This document shows, piece after piece, positions 1 through 5,009 of a stretch of DNA of 5,734 nucleotides; position 1 is the first letter of the stretch, and every line of letters starts with the position of its first letter. This DNA is from Bacillota bacterium (GTDB lineage: Bacteria; Bacillota; Sulfobacillia; Sulfobacillales; Sulfobacillaceae), in assembly GCA_023488565.1 (NCBI GenBank), contig JAMDDZ010000091.1, positions 1-5,734 on the forward strand, written 5' to 3'. The position numbers and the translations under genes are program-made. The notes under the pieces were generated by a model, which was not told where the DNA came from, searched no databases, and saw nothing but the letters and a program-made list of their open reading frames with translations.

Positions 1-126
1 GTCTATCGCGTCCCTCGGTGTTGGCGCTAATGCTAATTGACATCACTTCGACTCAGTCAACTGTCATCAGATCCAAGAGAATCTACTGACGCAAGACTCG
101 ACTAGATTCAGCCCTATAGGCTGGGA

Positions 127-174
127 TTCGCGTTGGGCGTACGGCCCAAACCCACGGCCTACACCAAACGCGAA
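127..174. repeat. Nested inverted repeats
   Basis: TTCGCGTT at 127-134 is the exact reverse complement of AACGCGAA at 167-174. Between them TTGGGC (133-138) and GCCCAA (144-149) form a tight hairpin with loop GTACG; the two stems share positions 133-134, so they would partly compete. No T-run follows on either strand, so this is not a standard terminator. It lies at the 3' side of the decayed MFS-like fragment on the minus strand. Function unknown; it may be a relic of decayed coding or mobile DNA. Confidence 0.4.
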
Positions 175-392
175 CGAAAAGGGTGAGGCCGGATTCCGGT
201 GCGAGGATGCGTCTTCAAACCGAGAGCAACGATGACAACATACTCAGTCAAACCGATGACAAAAAAAGTTAGCAAAAACAGGGATGATTGCCCGAGAAAG
301 CAGCCCGTCGTGCCGTGTTGCGCATGACCCGAGACAAATCTTGGGTCAGGCTCCCGAATCTCTCGCGGTTTCTTCCAGTGCTCGGTCAGCAA
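159..392 (-). pseudogene. MFS-transporter-like N-terminal fragment (decayed)
   Basis: This minus-strand open stretch has a single clear membrane helix containing FVIGLTEYVVIVALG. That resembles the first transmembrane helix of drug/sugar exporters of the major facilitator superfamily (DHA1 type), where F-x-IG-T-TE-F/Y-V followed by GLLP is characteristic. After the helix the frame loses similarity and stops after about 20 residues. In another minus frame just downstream, AFGVGRGFGP weakly recalls the helix-2 motif GxAxGVxxGxP, which fits a frameshift. The remaining helices of a roughly 400-residue MFS protein are absent. There is no convincing ribosome site at the TTG that opens the frame. 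A chance hydrophobic ORF cannot be excluded. Confidence 0.33.
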
Positions 393-468
393 TCCTTAGA
401 AAGCTTCGCCTCGACCGCGGGTTTCCCGATCCCGAGCCTGTCCATGCTATTGAGGTGATGGGGTCAGG

Positions 469-624
469 TTACCTCACTGGCACCCGTAGTGCCATAAAAT
501 AGGTGGTAAACGCCGCGAGCCACCCGATCGCCATGGTATAGGACGCGTTATTATGCTGACCGTTCATAAAAAACGTGAGCCCGCCATACCCGGCGATGAA
601 CGTGGGATGGGAAGAATACGCAGA
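469..624 (-). pseudogene. C-terminal fragment of an unidentified membrane protein
   Basis: The minus strand is open for 51 codons between stops at 625-627 and 469-471, with no start codon at its head. It encodes two probable helices: one around TFIAGYGGLTFFMNG and one around MAIGWLAAFTTYFMALRV, ending in VPVR and a TAA. Composition and hydrophobic pattern look like the last two segments of a polytopic transporter or permease, but I do not recognise the family. Three in-frame stops lie immediately upstream (625-640), so anything preceding it is destroyed. It points the same way as the MFS-like fragment at 159-392 but in a different frame; the two could be remains of one locus or of neighbouring genes. 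Confidence 0.4.
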
Positions 625-1222
625 CTACGGTTATTTTCAGGCCCTAGCGGCGTCGTCACAGCCTTTTACGGTGATTCGCATGCCCGTGTTTCGAGGTCCC
701 CCGTCACGTGTCCTGTATTTGGACACACTCAGTTTGTCATGGGTTTCCCTCATAAGGGTCTCATCGTGGCATCCGTGGTGAGGACTCCCATTCCGGGATT
801 CTGGAGATTGGCCCACCACGTTGTGGTCTTCCCCTTACATTCACGTTTGGCGCGGCCATGAATGTTGGCCGTGCGTCACACGATAATACCAGCCCTGCGG
901 GCTGATTCCGGCGAAGGCCCGAGCCGTTTCTCCGTCTATCCTGATGGCAAAAGTTTTCTCGATCAGGATGGGCAATTTGTCATGATGAAGCTGCACCCAA
1001 AGGGACCAAACGCCCACTCCTCGTGACGAAATCCACCCATCGGACACCCTGCAAAATTCACCATTTTTGGTCAATGAACCACGGGCTTTGATCGCAAAAA
1101 CGTTGCCACTAGTGACACAACACTCCCACAAAACCCATAGAGCAAAACATTTTGTTCATCCTCTTTTTCGCAAGTTTTTAAGACAATCAAAGAACACCAA
1201 CGTAAAACCGCGAAATGAAAAT
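625..1222. other. Stretch without a supported gene
   Basis: Open frames of 50-100 codons occur on both strands, for example minus 841-1131, minus 637-819, plus 553-861 and a short plus frame 862-1026. None has a recognisable domain, a good ribosome site and family-like composition together. The minus frames 841-1131, 637-819 and 469-624 share one reading phase separated by stop codons, so one older minus-strand gene may have decayed here, but I cannot identify it. The segment around 1130-1200 is AT-rich. Two hairpins are annotated separately. Confidence 0.5.
850..904. repeat. Two adjacent hairpins
   Basis: The first pairs GCGCGGCCA (850-858) with TGGCCGTGC (866-874) around a 7-base loop, including one G-T wobble. 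The second pairs CAGCCC (890-895) with GGGCTG (899-904) around loop TGC and is perfect. Neither is followed by a T-run on either strand, so intrinsic termination is not supported. They may be remnants of a structured end of a decayed element. Confidence 0.35.
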
Positions 1223-1517
1223 CTACGAAGCATGGGGCAACGTCGCTACTTGCAGCCCCGTTTTCCCAGCACATCTCGGAGTCAGCAATGCAATTTGTAG
1301 GTCCCGTTCCATGACCAGACGTTTCAATGGGGTATTTCCCTCGACCAAACCGTCCACACCCTGAGTTTCTCCCGCCTTCTGTCGGCCCTCTTGCATCCAC
1401 CGTCGTCCCATACTGGGATTTCAGTTGATGACGACGGACTACGATGGTGGCATTTTGCGCCTCCTGGGCGTCCTGCATGACCTGTTTTTTAAACTCTGTC
1501 GTATACGATGGGCTCAA
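1223..1517 (-). pseudogene. IS3-family transposase OrfA, frameshifted remnant
   Basis: OrfA of IS3-family elements is a small helix-turn-helix and leucine-zipper protein that works with OrfB to recognise and move the element. Here the minus strand starts with TTG at 1517 behind a well-placed AAGGAG (about 1523-1528). The opening residues SYTTEFKKQVMQDAQEAQN, then TIVVRRHQL, match the family start pattern (Y-S/T-x-EFK-x-x-V ... A-x-RH-x-L). The frame shifts at about 1410-1420. In the next frame GRRWMQEGRQKAGE is followed by TPLKRLVMERDLQIALL (about 1330-1283), the typical E-N-x-x-LK-x-L-x-x-x-x-DL-x-I-A-x-L segment. Family OrfA is about 90-110 residues, so nearly all of it is represented across two frames. 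No OrfB (DDE) sequence is visible downstream on the minus strand and no terminal inverted repeats were found, so this is a dead partial copy. Confidence 0.75.
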
Positions 1518-1567
1518 AAGAAGCTCCTTGTAGGGTCTGCTCCTAGCCTATCAAAGAGAGAGCATTT

Positions 1568-1840
1568 GTGTCATGTTCTGTTAGGAGGCGTAAAGTCTCG
1601 CAACGGTGCCAGATGTTGGCCATTGCTTGCGACAACCCAGAAAACTATGGGTGGGCCGGGCATATTTTCGGGACGTGTGACATGTTAACGGAAACGGTCA
1701 ATAAAGTCTGCGAGGATGTCGCGATCAGTCGATCGAGTATCGTGCGCGCCCTGACCACCAAGGGCTTGACACCACACAATGTTATCAGACTGGTAAACGG
1801 TTTCCCCCTTGCAACGATGATCCTGGGATTGAACACCTAA
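1568..1840 (+). pseudogene. Probable IS630-family transposase N-terminal fragment
   Basis: The plus frame, open from just after 1546, contains KVSQRCQMLAIACDNPENYG, then TCDMLTETVNKVCED, then ISRSSIVRALTTKGLTPHN and VNGFP. This order fits the second helix-turn-helix region of IS630-family transposases: V-S-x-x-Q-x-x-x-ILAIAC-x-x-P-E, then W-T-x-x-x-L-x-x-x-V, then ISRS-S/T-V-x-R-x-L-x-x-x-GL-x-PH. Both the first helix-turn-helix and the DDE catalytic domain are missing; two stops follow at 1838-1843. The GTG at 1568 has no good ribosome site, so no functional start is claimed. The IS3 OrfA relic begins about 50 bp away on the opposite strand, suggesting a nested or abutting insertion. An overlapping minus frame (1645-1836, continuing past one stop) is an alternative reading I consider less likely. 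Confidence 0.45.
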
Positions 1841-2091
1841 TAAAGAAACGAACTGGCGCAATGGAGTACTAGTCCTTGCGGAGACTGGAATTTCACCGGC
1901 TCGAAACGGTCAGTTTTTCTTGGTGCGCCACGACGCCTTGTCGACTCTATCTAGAGTTCAAATCTTTCAATTAATCCTTAGCCTGATAGCATTAGGGAGC
2001 GCCCAGGGGATCCGGCCTCCCGATCTGTCGGCCCGCTCTTTTTGGTCCCTTTGGTCCTGTTTCCCAGGGGATCCGAATGCGATAATAATCA
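1841..2091. other. Intergenic region upstream of the regulator operon
   Basis: No gene is supported. The plus frame of the IS630-like fragment continues for some 37 open codons after its double stop (to about 1950) without recognisable similarity. The segment near 1960-1980 is AT-rich. CCGA-TCTG-TCGG at about 2019-2030 followed by CTCTTTTT is a weak terminator-like hairpin on the plus strand. A 13-bp direct repeat lies at its right end. Confidence 0.4.
2002..2075. repeat. 13-bp direct repeat CCCAGGGGATCCG, two copies
   Basis: CCCAGGGGATCCG occurs exactly at 2002-2014 and 2063-2075, 61 bp apart. Between them TTTGGTCC is also duplicated (2041-2048 and 2050-2057). The repeats lie just upstream of the CRP/FNR-like palindrome and of the membrane-protein gene. 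They could be a duplicated regulator site or the scar of a small insertion or excision. Confidence 0.5.
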
Positions 2092-2107
2092 TGTGAAATA
2101 TTTCACA
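2092..2107. promoter_or_regulatory. Perfect 16-bp palindrome matching the CRP/FNR consensus
   Basis: TGTGAAATATTTCACA is identical to its own reverse complement and has the form TGTGA-N6-TCACA, the classical recognition pattern of CRP/FNR-superfamily regulators, including the Bacillus-type Fnr site. It lies about 30-50 bp before the likely translation start of the membrane protein and its downstream LuxR-type regulator. I infer control of that unit by a CRP/FNR-type protein. I could not place -35 and -10 boxes with confidence, so activation versus repression is open. Confidence 0.6.
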
Positions 2108-2611
2108 ATATGTCGTGTTAAAGAAAGAAGGCGTGTTTTATGGAATCGTCTTTCCAAGTCAATTTCAGGATGGGAGAGTTCAGATCCTCAAACGGCTGCG
2201 CGACTGCGCCGTATTCACATCCTGCGTTTGACACTCGTGTTTTTTGCCCTCTGCAATGTGGCGGCTCACGTCTATGCGACACCAGGCGCCACCCCCATTA
2301 CCACATGGTGGATCGATGTGGAAATCGCCACGTACGGACTTACCGCCGTGATCTATCTCTTTGGTTTGCGTATGTTTTACTGGCCAATCCTACTATTCTC
2401 CGCGTTCACGATTGTGATGTACTTCTTAAGTGGTGTTGTCCCTATGGGCCTCATTGATCCTAAGCCGCTAGTGGGACATGTGCAATTTCTCCAGTATTCG
2501 TTTGGTCGCGGTTTCTCTGTGCTTTCTTGGCTTTACTTGCTCGTTGTCGGGTCGATCATGTTAAAGCTTGATCCGGGCAGTCAGGTGAATGCCATGCTTT
2601 CGCGCAGCTAA
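2093..2611 (+). CDS. Four-helix membrane protein of unknown function
   Basis: I do not recognise the family. From the GTG at 2093 the product is 172 residues with a basic, soluble N-terminus (1-43) and four probable transmembrane helices at about 44-62, 72-92, 96-121 and 139-157, ending in a short hydrophilic tail. The C-terminal part is confidently coding, judging by sustained hydrophobic blocks and no stops. The start is uncertain: the GTG at 2093 lies inside the CRP/FNR-like palindrome and has no ribosome site, and an upstream TTG at 2042 is no better. The best ribosome site (AAGAAGG, 2125-2131) serves an ATG at 2140 in a different frame, so a 1-base frameshift near the 5' end is possible. 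The regulator gene follows after 40 bp on the same strand, probably in one operon, and this protein might be its membrane sensor partner (inference). Confidence 0.7.
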   Translation: MKYFTICRVKERRRVLWNRLSKSISGWESSDPQTAARLRRIHILRLTLVFFALCNVAAHVYATPGATPITTWWIDVEIATYGLTAVIYLFGLRMFYWPILLFSAFTIVMYFLSGVVPMGLIDPKPLVGHVQFLQYSFGRGFSVLSWLYLLVVGSIMLKLDPGSQVNAMLSRS

Positions 2612-2651
2612 CCATGGCTCCCCGCATGACGCACAGAGGGGGTGGAACCGC

Positions 2652-3353
2652 ATGGATCGCATTCACGTGGCTTTATGGGTACCCGATGACACAGAGAGCG
2701 AAGGATTGCAACAGATCATCGCTGCGTCAGGTGACATGACAGTGTGTTGTCATCGGGTCATCCCCGATTCCACAGACTGGGCACTCGGAACAGCCTGTTC
2801 CAACCAGCGGGTCGATGTGGCGGTGATGCTGTTGCCGATCCGGTCGTTGGACCGGGTGGTGCCGACTTGGCGGTGCCGATATCCGCAGATACCTATGGTG
2901 GTGATTCTCAAAGAACCGTGGCATTGGAGCCAGATCGTTCGCATCCTGGAGGATGGCGTCACCGGCCTCACTAGTGCGGGAACCGCGTCGGCGATTCTCA
3001 GTATGATTCGTCTCGCCGTGTATCACACGGGCGGAGTCGACCGGGACATGGTGCAGCAGATGCTGTCCGTATTGCAGGGGACCTCCACTGAGTACCATCT
3101 CACCTCACAGGATTGTCGCATTTGGGAATTGATAGCGCAAGGCTTATCCAATCCCCAGATTGCCACTCGTTGTGATCTGTCGTTGTCCCAGGTCAAGCAC
3201 AGTGTCCATCGAATTTTTCAATACCTGAAGGTGCATAGTCGCTACCAGGCGATAGCCTTGTATTGTGGCACTGACCTGAGGAGTTCCCCTGAGATCGACT
3301 TTCCCGCAAATTATCCGGCCGTCATCGGAACAAACGAATCAATCCGACACTAA
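2652..3353 (+). CDS. NarL/LuxR-type regulator with degenerate receiver domain
   Basis: This is a 233-residue DNA-binding transcription regulator. Residues about 4-125 have the length and alternating pattern of a response-regulator receiver. Residues about 150-205 form a LuxR/GerE helix-turn-helix: LTSQDCRIWELIAQGLSNPQ, then IATRCDLSLSQVKHSVHRIF, then YLKVHSRYQAIAL. The receiver has lost its chemistry. Where family members have the phospho-acceptor Asp (DVVLLD), this protein has DVAVML with Leu at about 60, and the conserved Lys near 107-109 is replaced by a TSA stretch. An Asp pair at 12-13 remains near the usual acidic site but displaced. Phosphorylation-independent action is therefore likely. 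The ATG at 2652 is chosen because GAGGGGGTGG sits 7 bases ahead; an in-frame ATG at 2589 would overlap the membrane-protein gene and has no such site. No histidine kinase is present in the window. Confidence 0.88.
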   Translation: MDRIHVALWVPDDTESEGLQQIIAASGDMTVCCHRVIPDSTDWALGTACSNQRVDVAVMLLPIRSLDRVVPTWRCRYPQIPMVVILKEPWHWSQIVRILEDGVTGLTSAGTASAILSMIRLAVYHTGGVDRDMVQQMLSVLQGTSTEYHLTSQDCRIWELIAQGLSNPQIATRCDLSLSQVKHSVHRIFQYLKVHSRYQAIALYCGTDLRSSPEIDFPANYPAVIGTNESIRH

Positions 3354-3441
3354 GAAACTGTGGGATTGCGGACCTCGAGGAGGTGACGGGAAGGGGAAAT
3401 GAAAGGTTTCCAGCCGAGGACGGTCCAACCGCTTCCCCGAC

Positions 3442-3473
3442 GCCCCTCCTCGACTTGTAGAGTCGAGCGGGGC
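3442..3473. repeat. Interrupted 12-bp hairpin
   Basis: GCCCC (3442-3446) pairs with GGGGC (3469-3473), and CTCGACT (3449-3455) pairs with AGTCGAG (3461-3467). They are separated by a 2/1 internal loop and closed by loop TGTAG. The stem is strong but lacks a poly-T tail. It may be part of a structured RNA or an element end. Confidence 0.5.
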
Positions 3474-3479
3474 GGATTG

Positions 3480-3501
3480 GGGTGCGGGAATTCCCGCTCC
3501 C
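3480..3501. repeat. GC-rich palindrome around GCGGGAATTCCCGC
   Basis: GCGGGAATTCCCGC at 3484-3497 is a perfect 14-bp palindrome. After one mismatch on each side it extends by GGG (3480-3482) and CCC (3499-3501), so 20 of 22 positions are symmetric. It resembles a protein-binding operator more than a terminator. It lies just 5' of the IS110 transposase remnant. Confidence 0.5.
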
Positions 3502-3548
3502 GCAGGATTACCGGCAGCGGCAACGGACCGACTGTCGCTCCTCAATCG

Positions 3549-4141
3549 GTGGAAAAATTAGGACTGCCAGAATCGACCTGGGACCGGATTTGGACCGCAA
3601 CAGGCCGGCCATTTCCCGTGCCTGATGAGGTTCACCGCCCGTCTCTGGCGGGCGCATCTCGCACGACTGTACGAGCTGTACAGCACTGTGAGCACCCTCG
3701 TGGCCCGTCACGAGCAGGATCAGGAAGCGCTATGGGTCCAAAACGGAGGCGGTGGTGTGGCTCACCACGCCCGGCATCGGCGTGGTGACTGCCGCCGATG
3801 CCTATGGCGAGTGGAGCACGCTGACGCCGACAGCCAGTCCAAAAAAATTCGTCAAGTATGGGGATCTCGACCCCGCGATGAGCGGCAGTGGCAAACGACC
3901 CGATCACTATGGGGCGATCAGTTATCAAGGCAGCCGTTGGTTTCGGGCGGCGCTCTGCCAAGTCGGCGCCATGGTCATCGATCCCGCCCATCAAAACGCC
4001 TACTTTCTGGCTCTGGCGGACCACTTTCGGGAGCGCGGCAAATCGGCGCACCGCCGAAGCCACGTAGTCCCGATTCATGATGACGCGTCACCGCTAAGGC
4101 ATTCCCGGGGGAGCCCCCCAATTCCTAGGCCGCGAGCCTGA
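3549..4141 (+). pseudogene. IS110-family transposase, multiply frameshifted remnant
   Basis: IS110 transposases combine an N-terminal DEDD nuclease-like domain with a C-terminal Transposase_20 domain and recombine DNA without classical inverted repeats. The C-terminal domain is plain in one plus frame from about 3730: VVWLTTPGIGVVTAADAYGE, then KKFVKYGDLDPAMSGSGKR, then GAISYQGSRWFRAALCQVGA, then NAYFLALADHFRERGKSAHR. These match the family order T-x-PGIG ... F ... Y-x-GLDP ... SG ... G-x-IS-x-x-G-x-x-x-LR-x-x-L. The preceding helical linker (AHLARLYELYSTVSTLVARH, about 3652-3711) is in a second frame, and a weaker segment, LGLPESTWDRIW, is in a third. At least two frameshifts are therefore present, plus a probable third near 4060, where EAT-stop-SRFMMTRHR continues in another phase. 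The N-terminal DEDD domain is absent. The copy is dead. Confidence 0.75.
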
Positions 4142-4298
4142 CGCAAAGATAGGTCCAACCCCCGGTTCCCTTGCGGGGCCCCCGCTGAAGCTCGGATCAA
4201 TATCTGGGGCGTACGAGCCCGTGTAAGTCAGGAGGAGCCGCCCAGGACATGGAGCACCGCACCGATAGAATTGGTAGTGGTTGGCAGAGATAAAATGG
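4142..4298 (+). other. Non-coding 3' flank of the IS110 remnant
   Basis: No reading frame is supported. The segment contains competing hairpins: CCCCG (4160-4164) with CGGGG (4174-4178), and GCGGGG (4173-4178) with CCCCGC (4180-4185). It also has a purine-rich stretch near 4225-4255. IS110-family elements carry a structured 'bridge RNA' in a non-coding flank, downstream of the transposase in the IS1111 subgroup, so this may be the remnant of one. I could not define loops or element boundaries, so the bridge RNA assignment is conjecture. Confidence 0.35.
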
Positions 4299-4484
4299 TT
4301 ATTCCTGCACGGGTTGATCCTGGGGGTCGCTATTTATCCCCAAAATATCAGTGTAGACATATCCGATAACATCTTCGGGTGATGACATCGTCGCCAAAAT
4401 ATTTTTTGGAGCGAGAACGCCATACTTTGACAGATAGCGGTGCAAGCAATTGGCGCTCACATCGTCGACAGATATGGGTAAAGA
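4299..4484 (-). pseudogene. Unidentified 61-codon minus-strand fragment
   Basis: The minus strand is open for 61 codons between stops at 4485-4487 and 4299-4301. The sequence has natural-looking composition: SVDDVSANCLHRYLSKYGVL, then APKNILATMSSPEDVIGYVY, then TDILGINSDPQDQPVQE and a TAA. The first in-frame ATG is internal; a GTG (the one beginning VSANC) has no ribosome site. It begins where the TnsA similarity breaks off, in a different phase. The simplest reading is that a deletion joined the 3' end of another gene, perhaps a downstream gene of the Tn7-like element, to the tnsA fossil. I do not recognise the family. Confidence 0.35.
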
Positions 4485-4708
4485 TTAGCCGACCAATCTA
4501 GAATCAAAAAACACCGATGTTCTAGTTGACTCAACAGATGATGAATCCGACCGGTTTTTACCCCCTTGACACGACTGGCCAATCCTAGAGATGGAACATC
4601 TTGCACCAAAAGCCACGGCTTATAATCCACTCCTCGCCCAGTACCCCTACCTTTTTTAATACATCATTCAATGGTGCCTGATGAATTCTCACGTTTGCTT
4701 TTGGCCGT
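4457..4708 (-). pseudogene. Fossil tnsA: N-terminus of Tn7-like transposase endonuclease
   Basis: TnsA is the subunit of the heteromeric Tn7 transposase that cuts the 5' strands at the transposon ends, beside TnsB. Read from 4708 downwards, the minus strand gives AKSKRENSSGTIE, a TGA stop (4664-4666), then IKKGRGTGRGVDYKPWLLVQ, then DVPSLGLASRVKGVKTGRIH, then HLLSQLEHRCFLILDWSAN. From memory this parallels the start of Tn7 TnsA (MAK..., IKEGRGQGHGKDYIPWLTVQ, EVPSSGR, KTGRVHHLLSDLE). The start codon position holds ACG (4706-4708), six bases after an intact AAGGAG (4715-4720), so an ATG was probably lost. Similarity ends after about 80 codons, before the catalytic core of the usual roughly 270-residue protein, and a stop follows at 4457-4459. 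It is dead by start loss, nonsense mutation and truncation. The transposon end repeats lie directly upstream, as in Tn7. Confidence 0.8.
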
Positions 4709-4764
4709 AGAGGACTCCTTCGCTCTAACAACCCACACATAACAAAAGCGTAATTTCAATACCC

Positions 4765-4794
4765 AAAACACGCGGTTCAACTGTGCCGTGTTTT
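4765..4794. repeat. A/T-flanked hairpin upstream of the tnsA fossil
   Basis: AAAACACG (4765-4772) is the exact reverse complement of CGTGTTTT (4787-4794), with a 14-base loop. An alternative pairing extends inward with CGG/CCG. Having A4 at one side and T4 at the other, it could act as a weak bidirectional terminator. It lies between the end repeats and tnsA, where it might insulate tnsA from outside transcription (inference). Confidence 0.4.
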
Positions 4795-4810
4795 CCCACT
4801 ACAGTGAAGC

Positions 4811-5004
4811 TATTTTTTGTTCAGTTAACGTAATTTTTGTTTGAGGAAAACAATTATCTATTCTGACACCCCTAAAAACAGGCGATTTTTGTTGTGTATG
4901 TGAGGGACAGAGAAAAATAATTACTTATCCTGGTCCGATTTTTTGTATCGTTCCCCTACGCCTGAGAACAAATAATTATCCAAACTGGGGGCCTATCGTC
5001 AACA
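4811..5004 (-). mobile_element. Probable tnsA-proximal end of a Tn7-like transposon
   Basis: Tn7-like elements have an end carrying several spaced TnsB-binding sites next to tnsA and terminate in TGT. This AT-rich, gene-free block sits directly upstream of the tnsA fossil and carries three copies of a degenerate repeat (annotated separately) interleaved with A5-6 tracts. Read inward on the minus strand, the block starts TGTTGACGATAGGCCCCCAG at 5004, giving a plausible TGT terminus. The adjoining outside bases AAATA (5005-5009) would be one copy of the 5-bp target duplication. I found no matching opposite end in the window. The exact terminus is an inference from the TGT and from spacing to the first repeat. 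Confidence 0.6.
4852..4987 (-). repeat. Degenerate repeats, candidate TnsB-binding sites
   Basis: AATTA-N6-CTG on the plus strand occurs at 4852-4865, 4919-4932 and 4974-4987. Each copy has an A-rich GAG(A/G)AAAA-like stretch before AATTA. On the minus strand, inward from the end, the pattern is CAG-N6-TAATTATTTKTTCTC. A second motif, CG(TA)ATTTTT(T)GT on the plus strand, recurs at 4829-4840, 4883-4891 and 4936-4945, and TATTTTTTGT at 4811-4820 may be a further relative. Spacing of the second motif is 53-54 bp. Number, orientation and position next to tnsA fit TnsB sites. Confidence 0.6.
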
Positions 5005-5009
5005 AAATA

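Larger units (their letters stand above)
3354..3548 (+). other. Structured non-coding stretch between regulator and IS110 remnant
   Basis: No gene is supported. An ORF opens at ATG 3399 with a purine-rich GGGAAGGGGA just ahead, but its first 50 residues are low-quality Arg/Gly/Ser-rich sequence. The stretch holds three hairpins: ACCTC/GAGGT (3372-3384), an interrupted 12-bp stem (3442-3473) and a near-perfect palindrome (3480-3501). None has a following T-run. Given the IS110 remnant downstream, this could be the non-coding left flank of that element. Confidence 0.4.

Noticed and set aside
19..45. TGTTGGCG near the left edge as the opposite Tn7-like end
   Set aside because: Only the first eight bases are similar (7/8). 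The AATTA-N6-CTG type repeats are absent behind it, and the preceding bases do not match AAATA.
862..1026. Short plus ORF starting at ATG 862
   Set aside because: 54 codons, no ribosome site, no recognisable domain, and it overlaps an equally open minus frame.
1645..1836. Minus-strand ORF overlapping the IS630-like fragment
   Set aside because: No ribosome site and no recognisable motif. The plus frame gives an ordered match to a transposase helix-turn-helix.
2019..2042. Intrinsic terminator (CCGA/TCGG stem then CTCTTTTT)
   Set aside because: The stem is only 4 bp and separated from the T-run; noted only as a weak possibility.
3399..3788. 129-codon plus ORF with a purine-rich ribosome-site-like sequence
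   Set aside because: The first 50 residues are Arg/Gly/Ser-rich without family features, and the rest is one frame of the frameshifted IS110 remnant.
4829..4990. Possible degenerate CRISPR array (repeats every 53-67 bp)
   Set aside because: Repeat cores are too short and divergent, spacing is uneven, and no cas genes are visible. Position beside the tnsA fossil fits transposase-binding sites better.
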